This document shows, one piece after another, positions 7,893-15,948 of a stretch of DNA of 64,000 nucleotides. The notes under the pieces were generated by a model. It was not told the DNA's origin, ran no database searches, and saw only the letters and a program-made list of their open reading frames with translations. Numbering within the stretch: the first letter of the stretch is position 1; each line of letters starts with the position of its first letter. Source of the DNA: Cohnella kolymensis (lineage in GTDB: Bacteria; Bacillota; Bacilli; Paenibacillales; Paenibacillaceae); contig NZ_JXAL01000001.1 of the NCBI RefSeq assembly GCF_000829465.1, forward strand, positions 124,001-188,000. Direction: 5' to 3'. The position numbers were made by a program, and so were the translations under genes.

Positions 7893-8351
7893 TTGCGAAT
7901 AACCATGGGGCTCGTTTTGGGGCTTTATTTTCTTTTTCAAGCGACTCCTGTACTGCCGGGGCACACTGTCATGACATCAGCCGTAGTTCCCCCGGTTATA
8001 GTGGACGACGATAACGATAATACACAATCCAATACCTACCGGACACGCGCGCGCCGAGGAGGCTACCGATCACCTAGAAGTGGTTACACAGGCGGTGATC
8101 GGACTGGAGTCACTCCCGGACGTAATCCGGGTGCTAACGCTCCCGGCAATCGTGCCCCTGGCACCGCTCCAGCGAGCCGGTTCGGAGGTTTTTTCGGAGG
8201 ATTGCTTGCCGGAGGTTTGATCGGCAGCCTGCTCAATCCATTCGGCTGGGGAGGCAACGGCGGCTTCTCGATCCTTGGAATAATCTTTTGGGCGGTTATT
8301 CTTTATTTCGCTTTCCGTTTTTTCCGCAGAATGTTCGGCAACGCTCGTTAA
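7893..8351 (+). CDS. Gly-rich membrane protein
   Basis: A 152-residue product from a TTG start with GGAGGG at correct spacing (an ATG four codons later is also possible). It has an N-terminal signal or membrane helix, an Asp/Asn patch (VDDDNDN), an Arg/Gly/Pro-rich low-complexity spacer (about 48-96), a glycine-zipper helix (GGFFGGLLAGGLIGSLL) and a C-terminal membrane helix (ILGIIFWAVILYFAFRFF) with a basic tail. The C-terminal half resembles the membrane part of Tim44-like or YtxH-type proteins, but the match is too low-complexity to name. Confidence 0.6.
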   Translation: MRITMGLVLGLYFLFQATPVLPGHTVMTSAVVPPVIVDDDNDNTQSNTYRTRARRGGYRSPRSGYTGGDRTGVTPGRNPGANAPGNRAPGTAPASRFGGFFGGLLAGGLIGSLLNPFGWGGNGGFSILGIIFWAVILYFAFRFFRRMFGNAR

Positions 8352-8386
8352 CAAGCTGCACCGCGACAAAACATTCGGCCTGTAAA

Positions 8387-8575
8387 CAACGATATTAAAC
8401 ATCACTAATGCGCCGCATTCACAAAGATACCGTTGATTAGTGATGTGAAACATCGCTAATCTGGGGGAACTCAAGCTAAACTCGTTTATTCAACTAGCAA
8501 GTATGATGAAAAACATCGTTATTCCACTTACCTGCAGTCACTTTTTCGCAATAACGATATAAAACATCGTACTTT
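8387..8575. repeat. four degenerate palindromic repeats around GAT...AAACATC
   Basis: The intergenic stretch holds four related units with the core RTGATRTnAAACATCRYTA: about 8387-8410, 8433-8463, 8500-8525 and 8550-8575. The second is nearly a perfect palindrome, GATTAGTGATGT and ACATCGCTAATC around GAA. The units are not identical and spacing is irregular, so this is not a CRISPR array. The rest of the gap up to the insertion sequence (8576-8742) shows only a short hairpin (AGCTGG...CCAGCT near 8630) and no gene. Confidence 0.6.
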
Positions 8576-8742
8576 TGCACTTTAGCAGCCCGCCCACTAA
8601 AATAAAGTCCTCATAGAACCCTCGGTCAATAAGCTGGGCACTTAAGCCAGCTCTTGGGTTTCTTTGCTTGCGGCATCGAGAAATAGATCCCTGGTCATCC
8701 GCTCACCAAGGTGCCGGACCCGCTATGTACAAGTATACAAAA

Positions 8743-8760
8743 AAGGGGCTGTCTCAAAAG
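8743..8760 (+). repeat. left terminal inverted repeat of the IS1182-family element
   Basis: 18 bases, identical to the complement of 10511-10528. Confidence 0.88.
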
Positions 8761-8798
8761 GTCATAAACTGACCTGAGAGATAGCCCTTCTTTTTTTT
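8745..8798 (+). terminator. inward-facing terminator hairpin in the left end of the IS
   Basis: GGGCTGTCTC...GAGAGATAGCCC encloses AGGTCA/TGACCT, followed by a T-rich tract. It would shield the transposase gene from read-through. Confidence 0.7.
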
Positions 8799-8874
8799 GC
8801 GCATGAAAAACAAAAAGAAACCGCATTTTGGTAAAATGGAAGTACCAGCAACCATCCCCAAAGGAGCGATTTCT

Positions 8875-10434
8875 TTGTACATTCAATATACCATGGACCA
8901 ACTTACCCTGCCAATGGATCTTGAGGAAGACATCCCCGAAAACCACCTCGTGCGAGTCGTCAATGCAGCAGTAAACAGGCTCAGCGACAATATCTTCGCT
9001 TCCGCTTACCCGGGCGGCGGCCGGGACAGCTATCATCCCAAAATGCTCACTAAAGTTATTGTTTATGCCTACACTCAGCGGATCTACTCCTCTCGTCAGA
9101 TCGCGAAAGCGGTTCGCGAGAACGTCATGTTCATGTGGATTGCCGGCAGACAACGTCCGGATTTCCGCACCATCAACCGGTTTCGTTCTGAGCGAATGAA
9201 AGAGGTACTCGAGAGGGTGTTTACCGCGGTTCTGCAATTTCTGGCCGAGGAGAACTACGTGCAACTCGAGCATTACTTTGTCGACGGCACGAAAATCGAA
9301 GCAAACGCCAACAAATACACGTTTGTCTGGGGCAAGGCCGTCGTTAAGAAACAGGCGAAGCTGCAGGAGAAAGTTCAAACGCTGTTCGCCACCATAGAAG
9401 AAGCAGAGAAACAAGAAGATCGGGAGCATGGCGGCCAGGATCTTAGCGAATTGGGAGAAACCGCGAAAATCACAAGTGAAAAGCTGGAAATGGCAGTGAA
9501 GCAACTGGAAGAAAGACTTCAAGCCAAACCGAAGGACAAGCCGCTTAAGAAGGCGGTGCGCGTCCTACGTAAAGACTTACTCCCTCGCCTTCGAAAGTAT
9601 GAAGAGCATCGAGAAATTCTAGGGGATCGGAATAGCTTTAGTAAGACCGACAAAGACGCAACGTTCATGCGGATGAAAGAAGACCACATGCTTAACGGCC
9701 AGCTCAAGCCCGGTTACAATGTACAGATCGGCACCGAAAATCAATTTATTGTCGGATACAGTCTTCACCAACGCCCTACGGATACCCGCTGCCTAAAGCC
9801 ACACTTAGAGAAGGTGAAAGCCGCTCTTGGCAAACTGCCTGGAACCATCATAGCGGACGCCGGATATGGCGGGGAAGAAAACTATGCTTACCTGGAAACC
9901 GAGCAGCTTGAGGCGCTGGTAAAGTACAGCACTTATCATAAGGAAAAATCAAAGAAGTGGCAGAAAGACATCAGCAAAATCGACAACTGGCACTACGACG
10001 AATCCGAAGATACCTGGATGTGCCCGGTAGGACGAAAGCTCGTTTTCCGTTATGAGAGTAAGGAAGAGACCCCGAGTGGATTTGAAATCCGGCATCGCCA
10101 TTACCGTAGTACGAGTTGCGAACACTGTCCACTCAAGCCCTCCTGTACGAAAGCACAAGGGAATCGGGAGATAAAGGTCAGCCTGCGGTACATGCGCTAC
10201 AAGCAGCAGGTGCGGGATAAGCTCCGAAGCGAAGAAGGTTATGCGTTATCGGTTCGGAGGATGATTGAACCGGAAAGTGTGTTTGGACAAATGAAAAGTA
10301 ACCGGGGATTCCGGCGATTTCTGCTTCGAGGCTTGCCGAAGGTAAGCTTAGAGGTCGGATGGCTTTCTCTTGCGCATAATTTACTCAAGAAAGCGGCAAT
10401 CGACCAAAACAGAAACGGGACGGAGCAGAAGTAG
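8875..10434 (+). CDS. IS1182-family transposase
   Basis: DDE transposase of 519 residues from the TTG at 8875 (MYIQYTMDQLTLPMDLEED), which has AAAGGAGCG upstream; an in-frame TTG at 8797 would overlap the hairpin near the left end. Diagnostic family segments are the N-terminal DUF772 region (SYHPKMLTKVIVYAYTQ), YFVDGTKIEANANKYTFVWGK with the first catalytic Asp, IADAGYGGEENY with the second, a Cys cluster (CEHCPLKPSCTKA) and the C-terminal EPESVFGQMKSNRGFRRF with the Glu. The frame is intact, so the element may be active. Confidence 0.93.
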   Translation: MYIQYTMDQLTLPMDLEEDIPENHLVRVVNAAVNRLSDNIFASAYPGGGRDSYHPKMLTKVIVYAYTQRIYSSRQIAKAVRENVMFMWIAGRQRPDFRTINRFRSERMKEVLERVFTAVLQFLAEENYVQLEHYFVDGTKIEANANKYTFVWGKAVVKKQAKLQEKVQTLFATIEEAEKQEDREHGGQDLSELGETAKITSEKLEMAVKQLEERLQAKPKDKPLKKAVRVLRKDLLPRLRKYEEHREILGDRNSFSKTDKDATFMRMKEDHMLNGQLKPGYNVQIGTENQFIVGYSLHQRPTDTRCLKPHLEKVKAALGKLPGTIIADAGYGGEENYAYLETEQLEALVKYSTYHKEKSKKWQKDISKIDNWHYDESEDTWMCPVGRKLVFRYESKEETPSGFEIRHRHYRSTSCEHCPLKPSCTKAQGNREIKVSLRYMRYKQQVRDKLRSEEGYALSVRRMIEPESVFGQMKSNRGFRRFLLRGLPKVSLEVGWLSLAHNLLKKAAIDQNRNGTEQK

Positions 10435-10456
10435 CCCTCTGCTCCATCCCGTTTTT
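10414..10456 (+). terminator. terminator overlapping the transposase stop codon
   Basis: AACGGGA...GGAGCAGA pairs with TCTGCTCC...TCCCGTT across the TAG stop, followed by TTTTT. Confidence 0.75.
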
Positions 10457-10510
10457 GTCATTGCAATGCTTTTTTCGTTAAGTGAGCTGCCTCACAAGCG
10501 AGCGTACTTA

Positions 10511-10528
10511 CTTTTGAGACAGCCCCTT
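10511..10528 (-). repeat. right terminal inverted repeat of the IS1182-family element
   Basis: 18 bases, exact complement of 8743-8760. Confidence 0.88.
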
Positions 10529-10548
10529 CTTTTATACTCACAACCGAA

Positions 10549-11107
10549 TTATTCGAGATTGGCGTGTCTGCCGTACATTTTCGTCGTGTCCATACCCTTT
10601 TTTTCCATGAGCCGTAAGATCAGTGCATCGCAGAACAGCAATACAGTCTGCTCGAACAGAGAACCCATGGGCTGTATCGACCGGGCATCCGCGACGGATT
10701 TGTCTTTCGGCGAGCCGGGCAGCTTAACGCTTATGTCCGCAGACTTTGCGATCGTCGACTCCGGCACAAGGGTGATGGCCGCCACCGAACCGCCCAAGCT
10801 TTTCGCTTTGGCGGTCCATGGATACCAGACCTTTCGTTTCGCCCGATCCGGAAACGACGATGAGCAGGTCTTCGCCTGTAAAGCTGGGAGTTACGGTCTC
10901 ACCAACCACATAAGCGTCGATGCCCATCTGCATCAGCCTCATCGCGAACGATTTTGCCATGAGCCCCGAGCGGCCTGCGCCGGCAGTAAATATTTGACTG
11001 GATTGCAAGATTCGATCGGCCAGCTGTTCTGCTTCTTCTGCGGAGATCTCGTTCGGGGACCGTTGTAATTCTTTAAGGATTTCAGTCAAATAAGTTAAAG
11101 TCTGCAT
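10549..11107 (-). pseudogene. hxlB: 6-phospho-3-hexuloisomerase HxlB, broken by one extra base
   Basis: HxlB converts 3-hexulose-6-phosphate, made by HxlA from formaldehyde and ribulose-5-phosphate, to fructose-6-phosphate. The first part (from MQTLTYLTEILKEL) has the SIS motif GAGRSGLMAKSFAMRLMQ and SGSGETKGLVSM. The rest continues in another frame as AKAKSLGGSVAAITLVPES, with the conserved end IQPMGSLFEQTVLLFCD and HANLE. Removing one base near 10818 restores the full protein, with no residue lost relative to Bacillus HxlB as I remember it. So the break is a +1 insertion, either a real mutation or a sequence error. It follows hxlA by 9 bases. Confidence 0.87.
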
Positions 11108-11116
11108 AATTGCCGC

Positions 11117-11749
11117 TTAACCTTGCTTGATCAATCTTTGCATTTCGGCCGCCGCCGCACGCTTGTCGGCTTGTCCGGTAATGCCGCCGCCCACAATAAC
11201 CAGATCCGGCTTGGCTTCGATGACACCGGGCAGCGAATCAAGCTTGATTCCGCCGGCTACGGCTGTTTTGGCGTTTTTCACGACGCCTTTGATGGTTTGC
11301 AAATCTTCGAAGGAATTTTTGCCTACAACCTGAAGATCATACCCCGTGTGCACGCAAATATAGTCTACGCCTAGAGCATCCAGCTCCCGGGCACGTGTTT
11401 CGATATCCTTCACGCCGATCATATCGACGAGGATTTTTCTGCCTTGCTTTTTCGCCTCTTCCACAGCACCCTTGATCGTCTCATCTTCCGCTGCACCCAG
11501 TATAGTGACGATATCCGCGCCGGCTTCCGAGGCCTTCATGACTTCATAGCCCGCAGCGTCCATGACTTTAAGATCGGCCAGCACTTTCAAATTCGGAAAG
11601 GCTTGTTTCATTTCCTTGACCGCTCTAAGTCCTTCGTTGATGACTACCGGCGTTCCGATTTCTACGATATCGATATAGTCTTCAACCTCTTTGACCAGTT
11701 TAATGCCTTCCGGAATATCCACAAGATCCAGCGCCAATTGAAGTTCCAT
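11117..11749 (-). CDS. hxlA: 3-hexulose-6-phosphate synthase
   Basis: First enzyme of the ribulose monophosphate route for formaldehyde fixation and detoxification, a TIM barrel of the OMP decarboxylase superfamily. The start at 11749 (MELQLALDLVDI) is chosen because AGGAGTG lies 8 bases upstream; a GTG three codons earlier overlaps that site. Conserved features are ALD at the N-terminus, VLADLKVMDA with the Asp-Lys-Asp catalytic set, and AVAGGIKLDSLP and VIVGGGITG as phosphate loops. Length, 210 residues, matches Bacillus HxlA. It pairs with hxlB and is transcribed after hxlR on the same strand. Confidence 0.93.
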   Translation of the reverse strand: MELQLALDLVDIPEGIKLVKEVEDYIDIVEIGTPVVINEGLRAVKEMKQAFPNLKVLADLKVMDAAGYEVMKASEAGADIVTILGAAEDETIKGAVEEAKKQGRKILVDMIGVKDIETRARELDALGVDYICVHTGYDLQVVGKNSFEDLQTIKGVVKNAKTAVAGGIKLDSLPGVIEAKPDLVIVGGGITGQADKRAAAAEMQRLIKQG

Positions 11750-11848
11750 CAAGTTCACTCCTAAGATGTCGTTTGTTAGTTATAATGCATTATCATTTGT
11801 TTGAAACATGATTAATATTAAATTTATGTTTACCAAAAAGGAAGTACG

Positions 11849-11883
11849 CACTAATTAGTGACGTAGTATCCAAAAAGATACTA
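11849..11883 (-). promoter_or_regulatory. two palindromes upstream of hxlA, candidate HxlR operators
   Basis: CACTAATTAGTG (11849-11860) is a perfect 12-bp palindrome, and TAGTATC/GATACTA with a six-base spacer (11864-11883) follows. Both lie about 100-135 bases before the hxlA start, where B. subtilis HxlR binds two sites to activate hxlAB. The second may also act as a weak terminator for hxlR, whose stop it overlaps. Assignment is inference. Confidence 0.42.
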
Positions 11884-12201
11884 TCGGATTCTTTCCTCAT
11901 GCTTGAATCCCCAATCCGCCATCACGTCAAGTACCCCCCGCAGCGTTTGCCCGTATTCCGTCAGCGAGTATTCGACTTTAGGCGGCACTTGCGTATATAT
12001 TTTGCGGTCGATGATCCCGTCTTGCTCCAATTCCCTCAGCTGCTGCGTCAGCATCTTTTGTGTAATGTCCGGCATATCCCTTTTTAACTCGCCGAACCGC
12101 TTCACACCTTCCGTCAAATGACACAGGACGACCGGCTTCCATTTTCCGCCGATCACTTTAAGTGTCAGCTCGACTGAACGTTTAAATTGTAGGTCCCCCA
12201 T
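11881..12201 (-). CDS. hxlR: HxlR-family transcriptional regulator
   Basis: A 106-residue winged-helix protein with the full HxlR signature: ELTLKVIGGKWKPVVL, RFGELKRDMPDITQKMLTQQLRELEQDGI and VPPKVEYSLTEYGQTL. HxlR activates hxlAB in response to formaldehyde in B. subtilis, and the position directly upstream of hxlA supports the same job. However, the N-terminus reads FKRSVELTL where the B. subtilis protein has FNCEKELTL, so the sensing Cys near position 11 is absent. It also diverges from the SDR gene at 12386, with inverted repeats between, so that gene could be a second target. Confidence 0.85.
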   Translation of the reverse strand: MGDLQFKRSVELTLKVIGGKWKPVVLCHLTEGVKRFGELKRDMPDITQKMLTQQLRELEQDGIIDRKIYTQVPPKVEYSLTEYGQTLRGVLDVMADWGFKHEERIR

Positions 12202-12240
12202 GGCCAGTAAGCTCCTTTAGTTTCTTTCAGGGTACTATGT

Positions 12241-12277
12241 TACACAAAAGTGTGTAGTTGTTTCAAACGACCGTTTG
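12241..12277. promoter_or_regulatory. two inverted repeats in the hxlR/SDR divergent intergenic region
   Basis: TACACAAAAGTGTGTA (12241-12256, 6-bp arms) and TCAAACGACCGTTTGA (12263-12278, 7-bp arms around AC) lie side by side between the two divergent starts. Either could be an HxlR operator or, for the second, a TetR-type operator. Seen as symmetry only. Confidence 0.45.
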
Positions 12278-12385
12278 ATCAATAATAAATGTATTATGCT
12301 CTTATTATCGATTTGTTTGCCGCCTGTTTAGGGTAACTTACATACTGAATCGAGACGTAAAATAACACAACCGGGAGAGATCAGA

Positions 12386-13105
12386 ATGGAATTACGCAAC
12401 AAAACGGCAATTATTACGGGCGCGGGCAAAGGGATCGGCAAAGCCTGCGCTATCGCTTTAGCGAAGGAAGGGGTAAACCTGGGCATCGTCGCCAGAAGCG
12501 GTATCGATTTGGCCGCTCTGAAGGCGTCATTGTCCGGCACCTACGGAGTCAAGGTGCAGATTGCCGCCGCGGATATTTCGAACAAAACGGAAGTGGACAG
12601 CGCAGTGAGCACGATCGCGGAGAACTTCGAGTCCGTCGATATTCTGCTTAATAATGCGGGCACCGCTCAGTTCGGCACCGTGCTGGATATGGATCCGGAA
12701 GAGTGGGAACGCATTGTCCGGGTGAATCTGATGGGAACATATTACATGACCCGCGCAGTTCTGCCGACGATGGTAAAGCAAAATGGCGGGGACATTATTA
12801 ATATCGCATCGACAGCCGGGGAAAGAGGATTTGCGACGGGCTCCGCTTACTGCGCTTCCAAGGCCGGCGTGTTGGGTTTTACCGAAGCGCTCATGCAAGA
12901 AGTACGTAAATCCAACATCCGTGTCACCGCACTTAACCCGAGCACCGTCAATACCGAGCTTGCCCGAAACACGGGTTTAAACGTCGGAACCAAGGATCGG
13001 ATGATGCAGCCGGAAGATGTGGCGGAGCTCGTGATGGCCGCGCTGAAATTACCGCCAAGGGTGTTCATTAAGAGCGCCGGCATCTGGACAACTAATCCTC
13101 AGTAG
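12386..13105 (+). CDS. SDR-family oxidoreductase, 3-ketoacyl-ACP reductase-like
   Basis: A 239-residue short-chain dehydrogenase: cofactor loop TGAGKGIG near residue 11, NNAG at about 90, catalytic Ser in IASTAGERG, and YCASK (Tyr and Lys). The Arg after the second strand (VARSG) fits NADPH preference. It is closest in look to FabG-like proteins without a fatty-acid context. The next gene, a flavin monooxygenase, starts 15 bases after its stop, so the two form an operon. Substrate unknown. Confidence 0.85.
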   Translation: MELRNKTAIITGAGKGIGKACAIALAKEGVNLGIVARSGIDLAALKASLSGTYGVKVQIAAADISNKTEVDSAVSTIAENFESVDILLNNAGTAQFGTVLDMDPEEWERIVRVNLMGTYYMTRAVLPTMVKQNGGDIINIASTAGERGFATGSAYCASKAGVLGFTEALMQEVRKSNIRVTALNPSTVNTELARNTGLNVGTKDRMMQPEDVAELVMAALKLPPRVFIKSAGIWTTNPQ

Positions 13106-13120
13106 GAGGTTCAAGCACCG

Positions 13121-14167
13121 ATGAGTGAAAGCAATGCTAGCAATCAAGGCCGTAAGACGATTTATGATGTTCCGATATCCATACTGGATCTGGCGCCCAT
13201 TGTCGTGGAAGCGACAGCCGCGGATTCCTTTCGAAATACTCTGGACCTCGCCCAGCACGCGGAAAAATGGGGCTACAACCGTTACTGGCTGGCCGAGCAC
13301 CACAATATGCCGGGTATCGCGAGTTCGGCGACATCGCTGGTCATCGGATATGTCGCACAAGGAACCGAGCGGATCCGGGTAGGCTCAGGCGGAATCATGC
13401 TGCCGAATCACGCTCCTCTCGTTATCGCGGAGCAGTTCGGCACACTCGAGTCGCTGTATCCGGGCCGCATCGATCTTGGACTGGGCCGAGCACCGGGGTC
13501 CGACCAAGCGGCATCGCGTGCGATCCGACGCGGGTTGCAAAGCGGCGGCGAGGATTTCCCGGAGCTGGTCGACGAGCTTCGTTCTTATCTCGAGCCTTAT
13601 TCCGAGTCGAAAGCCGGACGCGTAAGGGCCATTCCCGGCGAGGGGCTGAACATCCCGATCTGGCTGCTCGGTTCGAGTGGATTCAGCGCGCGGCTTGCCG
13701 CAGAGCTGGGGCTTCCTTTTGCTTTTGCCAGCCATTTCGCTCCGGACTATTTACTGCCGGCTCTGCAGCTGTATCGCGAAAATTTCCGTCCGTCGGATGT
13801 GCTGAAGGAACCTTATGCCATGGTAGGCATTAACGTGATCGCAGCCGACACGGATGAAGAAGCCCGCAAGCTGCACACGTCTCAGCAGCAGCAGTTTCTG
13901 AACCTTATTCGCGGCCGTACGGGTAAATTAAACCGTCCTGTACTGCCGGAGAGCATGGAGACGATTTGGACGGATTACGAGAAGTCTCATGTGGAAAAAA
14001 TGCTGGCTTACTCGGCCGTAGGTAATAAAGCCACGGTTCGAGACCGCTTGTCAGCTTTGCTGGACGAAACGGGAGCGGACGAGTGGATTGCTGCAGGGCA
14101 GATCTACGATCACCAAGCCCGGCTGCGGTCTTATGAAATTTTAGCCGAAGCTATAAAAAAGGATTAA
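13121..14167 (+). CDS. LLM-class (luciferase-like) flavin-dependent oxidoreductase
   Basis: A 348-residue TIM-barrel monooxygenase of the bacterial luciferase family: [12 protein letters not shown] at the N-terminus, the [21 protein letters not shown] strand, [45 protein letters not shown], and a C-terminal [17 protein letters not shown]. Such proteins use FMNH2 or F420 for alkanal, sulfonate or antibiotic-like substrates. GGAGG lies before the ATG. It is the second gene of the SDR operon and ends at a strong terminator. Confidence 0.87.
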   Translation: MSESNASNQGRKTIYDVPISILDLAPIVVEATAADSFRNTLDLAQHAEKWGYNRYWLAEHHNMPGIASSATSLVIGYVAQGTERIRVGSGGIMLPNHAPLVIAEQFGTLESLYPGRIDLGLGRAPGSDQAASRAIRRGLQSGGEDFPELVDELRSYLEPYSESKAGRVRAIPGEGLNIPIWLLGSSGFSARLAAELGLPFAFASHFAPDYLLPALQLYRENFRPSDVLKEPYAMVGINVIAADTDEEARKLHTSQQQQFLNLIRGRTGKLNRPVLPESMETIWTDYEKSHVEKMLAYSAVGNKATVRDRLSALLDETGADEWIAAGQIYDHQARLRSYEILAEAIKKD

Positions 14168-14172
14168 ACAAA

Positions 14173-14211
14173 AACGGATTGCCTTCTTAACCGGAAGGCA
14201 GTCCGTTTTTT
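14173..14211. terminator. bidirectional terminator
   Basis: AACGGATTGCCTTC and GAAGGCAGTCCGTT pair with one G-T wobble, with a T run on the plus strand and an A-rich lead-in that serves the convergent gene. Confidence 0.8.
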
Positions 14212-14215
14212 ACGG

Positions 14216-14572
14216 CTATTCATGGTCTTCTTTACGACCGGACTTCTGTTTCCTGAGAGCCGCGCGATAATCCGTATCCGAGATGGACGGTTTTGTTGAA
14301 GAAGACCGCCCGCCATTGATCGGCGGCCGGCTTTGAAACTGTCGCAGCGCACTGCGATAGCTGTTGTCCTCCATAAGCGTTTCATTCGCGGCTTTTGCCG
14401 GTTCTGCAGCCGGTTCTAGAGCCGCCCTGCTTTCCGCCGGTTCAACGGATTCCGCGGGTTCATTCCCGTGTGCGTTTCCAGTTTGCGGCGAGCGCCGGGA
14501 TGAGGCTCTTACATTAAAAACAATGAGCAATACAAGTACAACAACGGCGGCAATACCGTAACCGAGGAGCAT
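14216..14572 (-). CDS. membrane-anchored small protein with a YRxALR repeat
   Basis: 118 residues with one N-terminal membrane helix (YGIAAVVVLVLLIVFNV), a low-complexity acidic middle (repeats of EPAES and AAEPA) and two copies of a short motif, SYRSALRQFQSR (about 71-82) and DYRAALRKQKSG (about 101-112). The tail is charged and lies outside or inside depending on topology. The gene starts 3 bases after the flavodoxin-like gene, so they are co-transcribed. No family recognised; a link to WrbA-like proteins is by position only. Confidence 0.5.
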   Translation of the reverse strand: MLLGYGIAAVVVLVLLIVFNVRASSRRSPQTGNAHGNEPAESVEPAESRAALEPAAEPAKAANETLMEDNSYRSALRQFQSRPPINGGRSSSTKPSISDTDYRAALRKQKSGRKEDHE

Positions 14573-14575
14573 CGC

Positions 14576-15127
14576 TCAGCCGCCTCGAGACGTGCTGAAT
14601 TTGGAGGTCAATAAAGCCACCCTTTTTCCCAAAGCCCGTCCGAGCGCGAGGTCGTCTTCCTTCGGCAAGTTCGGGGGATCATCAGGAGAGGCTTCCACCG
14701 GACAGGTGATTCCAACTCCATAATACGAGCCGTACAGCGCATTTTCAGGTATGTTGGCGGGCAGGCCGGCGATAATCATTCCTTGATGGAGCATCGGGGT
14801 GATCAAATTGAGCATCGTCGCCTCGACCCCCCCGTGTTCCGTGGCGGTCGTGCAAAATACGGCACCGACTTTATCGATCAGCTTGCCTTCCGCCCACAAA
14901 TGGCCCAATTTGTCGATCCACGTTTTCAAACCTGCGCTTATCGTACCGAAATGACCGGGACATCCCCATATTATGGCATCCATATCCACAAGGTCGCGAA
15001 CATTGGCACGATCGACCCGGTTCAGATGAACATTCGCGCCTTCCACCTGCCTGGCCCCTTCCGCTACAGCCTCCGCCAAAACTTCCGTATGTCTGTTTTC
15101 GCTGTCATAAACAACGTAAATATTCAA
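14576..15127 (-). CDS. flavodoxin family protein, WrbA/NAD(P)H:quinone oxidoreductase-like
   Basis: A flavodoxin-fold protein of 183 residues: [22 protein letters not shown] is the FMN phosphate loop, [24 protein letters not shown] and [27 protein letters not shown] are the isoalloxazine-binding loops typical of WrbA. It would reduce quinones by two electrons in the cytoplasm. The TTG at 15127 has GGAGGAGG 7 bases upstream; a GTG at 15133 is too close to it. Confidence 0.82.
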   Translation of the reverse strand: MNIYVVYDSENRHTEVLAEAVAEGARQVEGANVHLNRVDRANVRDLVDMDAIIWGCPGHFGTISAGLKTWIDKLGHLWAEGKLIDKVGAVFCTTATEHGGVEATMLNLITPMLHQGMIIAGLPANIPENALYGSYYGVGITCPVEASPDDPPNLPKEDDLALGRALGKRVALLTSKFSTSRGG

Positions 15128-15162
15128 GCCCACACCTCCTCCAGCTAACGGATGAATTTACT

Positions 15163-15179
15163 TTGTCTCCATTAGACAA
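15163..15179. promoter_or_regulatory. inverted repeat upstream of the efflux operon
   Basis: TTGTCT and AGACAA with a 5-base spacer lie between the WrbA-like gene and the HlyD/MFS operon. This is a plausible site for a TetR or MarR repressor, but no regulator gene of that type is adjacent. Confidence 0.4.
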
Positions 15180-15296
15180 GCAATATTCCCCTGCTGAATT
15201 GTTATTGAGAGCCCTCCGCAGGTATAAGACCATCCCGCCCGAGACAACCTACACCACATCCACTACAACACCAATTGAAGAAAGGAACCCCTCAAC

Positions 15297-15935
15297 ATGA
15301 AGAGTTCCCGCATTGTACTTGTGAATCTCGTCGTTATTTTACTGCTTCTCGTCGGGGGTGCCGCTGCGTTTTACTACTATCAGCAGTCGGTCAATTACAT
15401 CTCAACGGATAACGCAAGAATCGAGGGACAACCGCTCACGATATCGGCACCGGCAGCAGGTCGGCTGTCCGAATGGCGCGCCAGGGTAGGAGAAGAGCTG
15501 ACGAGCGGCGAGCGCATCGGCGCAGTGGCATCGGCTGCAGGAACCGTCGGCATTACGGCGCCCGCCCGGGGAACGATCGTGCAGCAAACCGCCGTTGTCA
15601 ATACGTTGGTCGCGGCAGGCGCTCCTCTTGCGCGCGCCTACGATTTGGATAACTTGTGGGTTACGGCCAACATCGACGAAACGGATATCGATGATGTTTC
15701 GGTGAACCAGACTGTCGACATTGACATCGCGGCTTTTCCGGGCACCACTTTGACAGGCAGAGTCTCGCAAATCGGTTTGGCGACCGCCGGAACATTTTCC
15801 CTGCTGCCAACCCAGAACACAACAGCTAACTATACTGCGGTTACCCAGGTTGTACCGGTCAACATATCCGTTGACGGATACCGCGGTTTGAACATTATCC
15901 CGGGGATGAGCGTGTCCGTCCGAATACATAAATAA
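15297..15935 (+). CDS. HlyD/EmrA-like membrane fusion protein
   Basis: The 212-residue product has one N-terminal membrane helix (IVLVNLVVILLLLVGGAAAFYYY), the STDNARIEGQPLTISAPAAGRL segment that is diagnostic of EmrA-type adaptors, and a short barrel-sandwich with no long coiled-coil hairpin. It then has DLDNLWVTANIDETDIDDV and a C-terminal beta-barrel. It is shorter than EmrA (about 390) as is usual in Gram-positives with no outer membrane. It is translated 13 bases before its partner transporter. Confidence 0.87.
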   Translation: MKSSRIVLVNLVVILLLLVGGAAAFYYYQQSVNYISTDNARIEGQPLTISAPAAGRLSEWRARVGEELTSGERIGAVASAAGTVGITAPARGTIVQQTAVVNTLVAAGAPLARAYDLDNLWVTANIDETDIDDVSVNQTVDIDIAAFPGTTLTGRVSQIGLATAGTFSLLPTQNTTANYTAVTQVVPVNISVDGYRGLNIIPGMSVSVRIHK

Positions 15936-15948
15936 GGGAGAGACGCTC

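Larger units (their letters stand above)
8743..10528 (+). mobile_element. complete IS1182-family insertion sequence
   Basis: An element of about 1.79 kb bounded by perfect 18-bp terminal inverted repeats, AAGGGGCTGTCTCAAAAG at 8743-8760 and its complement at 10511-10528, with one intact transposase gene between. The left end also folds into a hairpin (GGGCT...AGCCC enclosing AGGTCA...TGACCT) followed by a T run, which would block transcription coming from outside. The flanks read AGTATA on the left and TATACT on the right, so the target was probably a small palindrome; this family is known to choose palindromic targets. It lies 20 bases past the hxlB stop. Confidence 0.88.
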
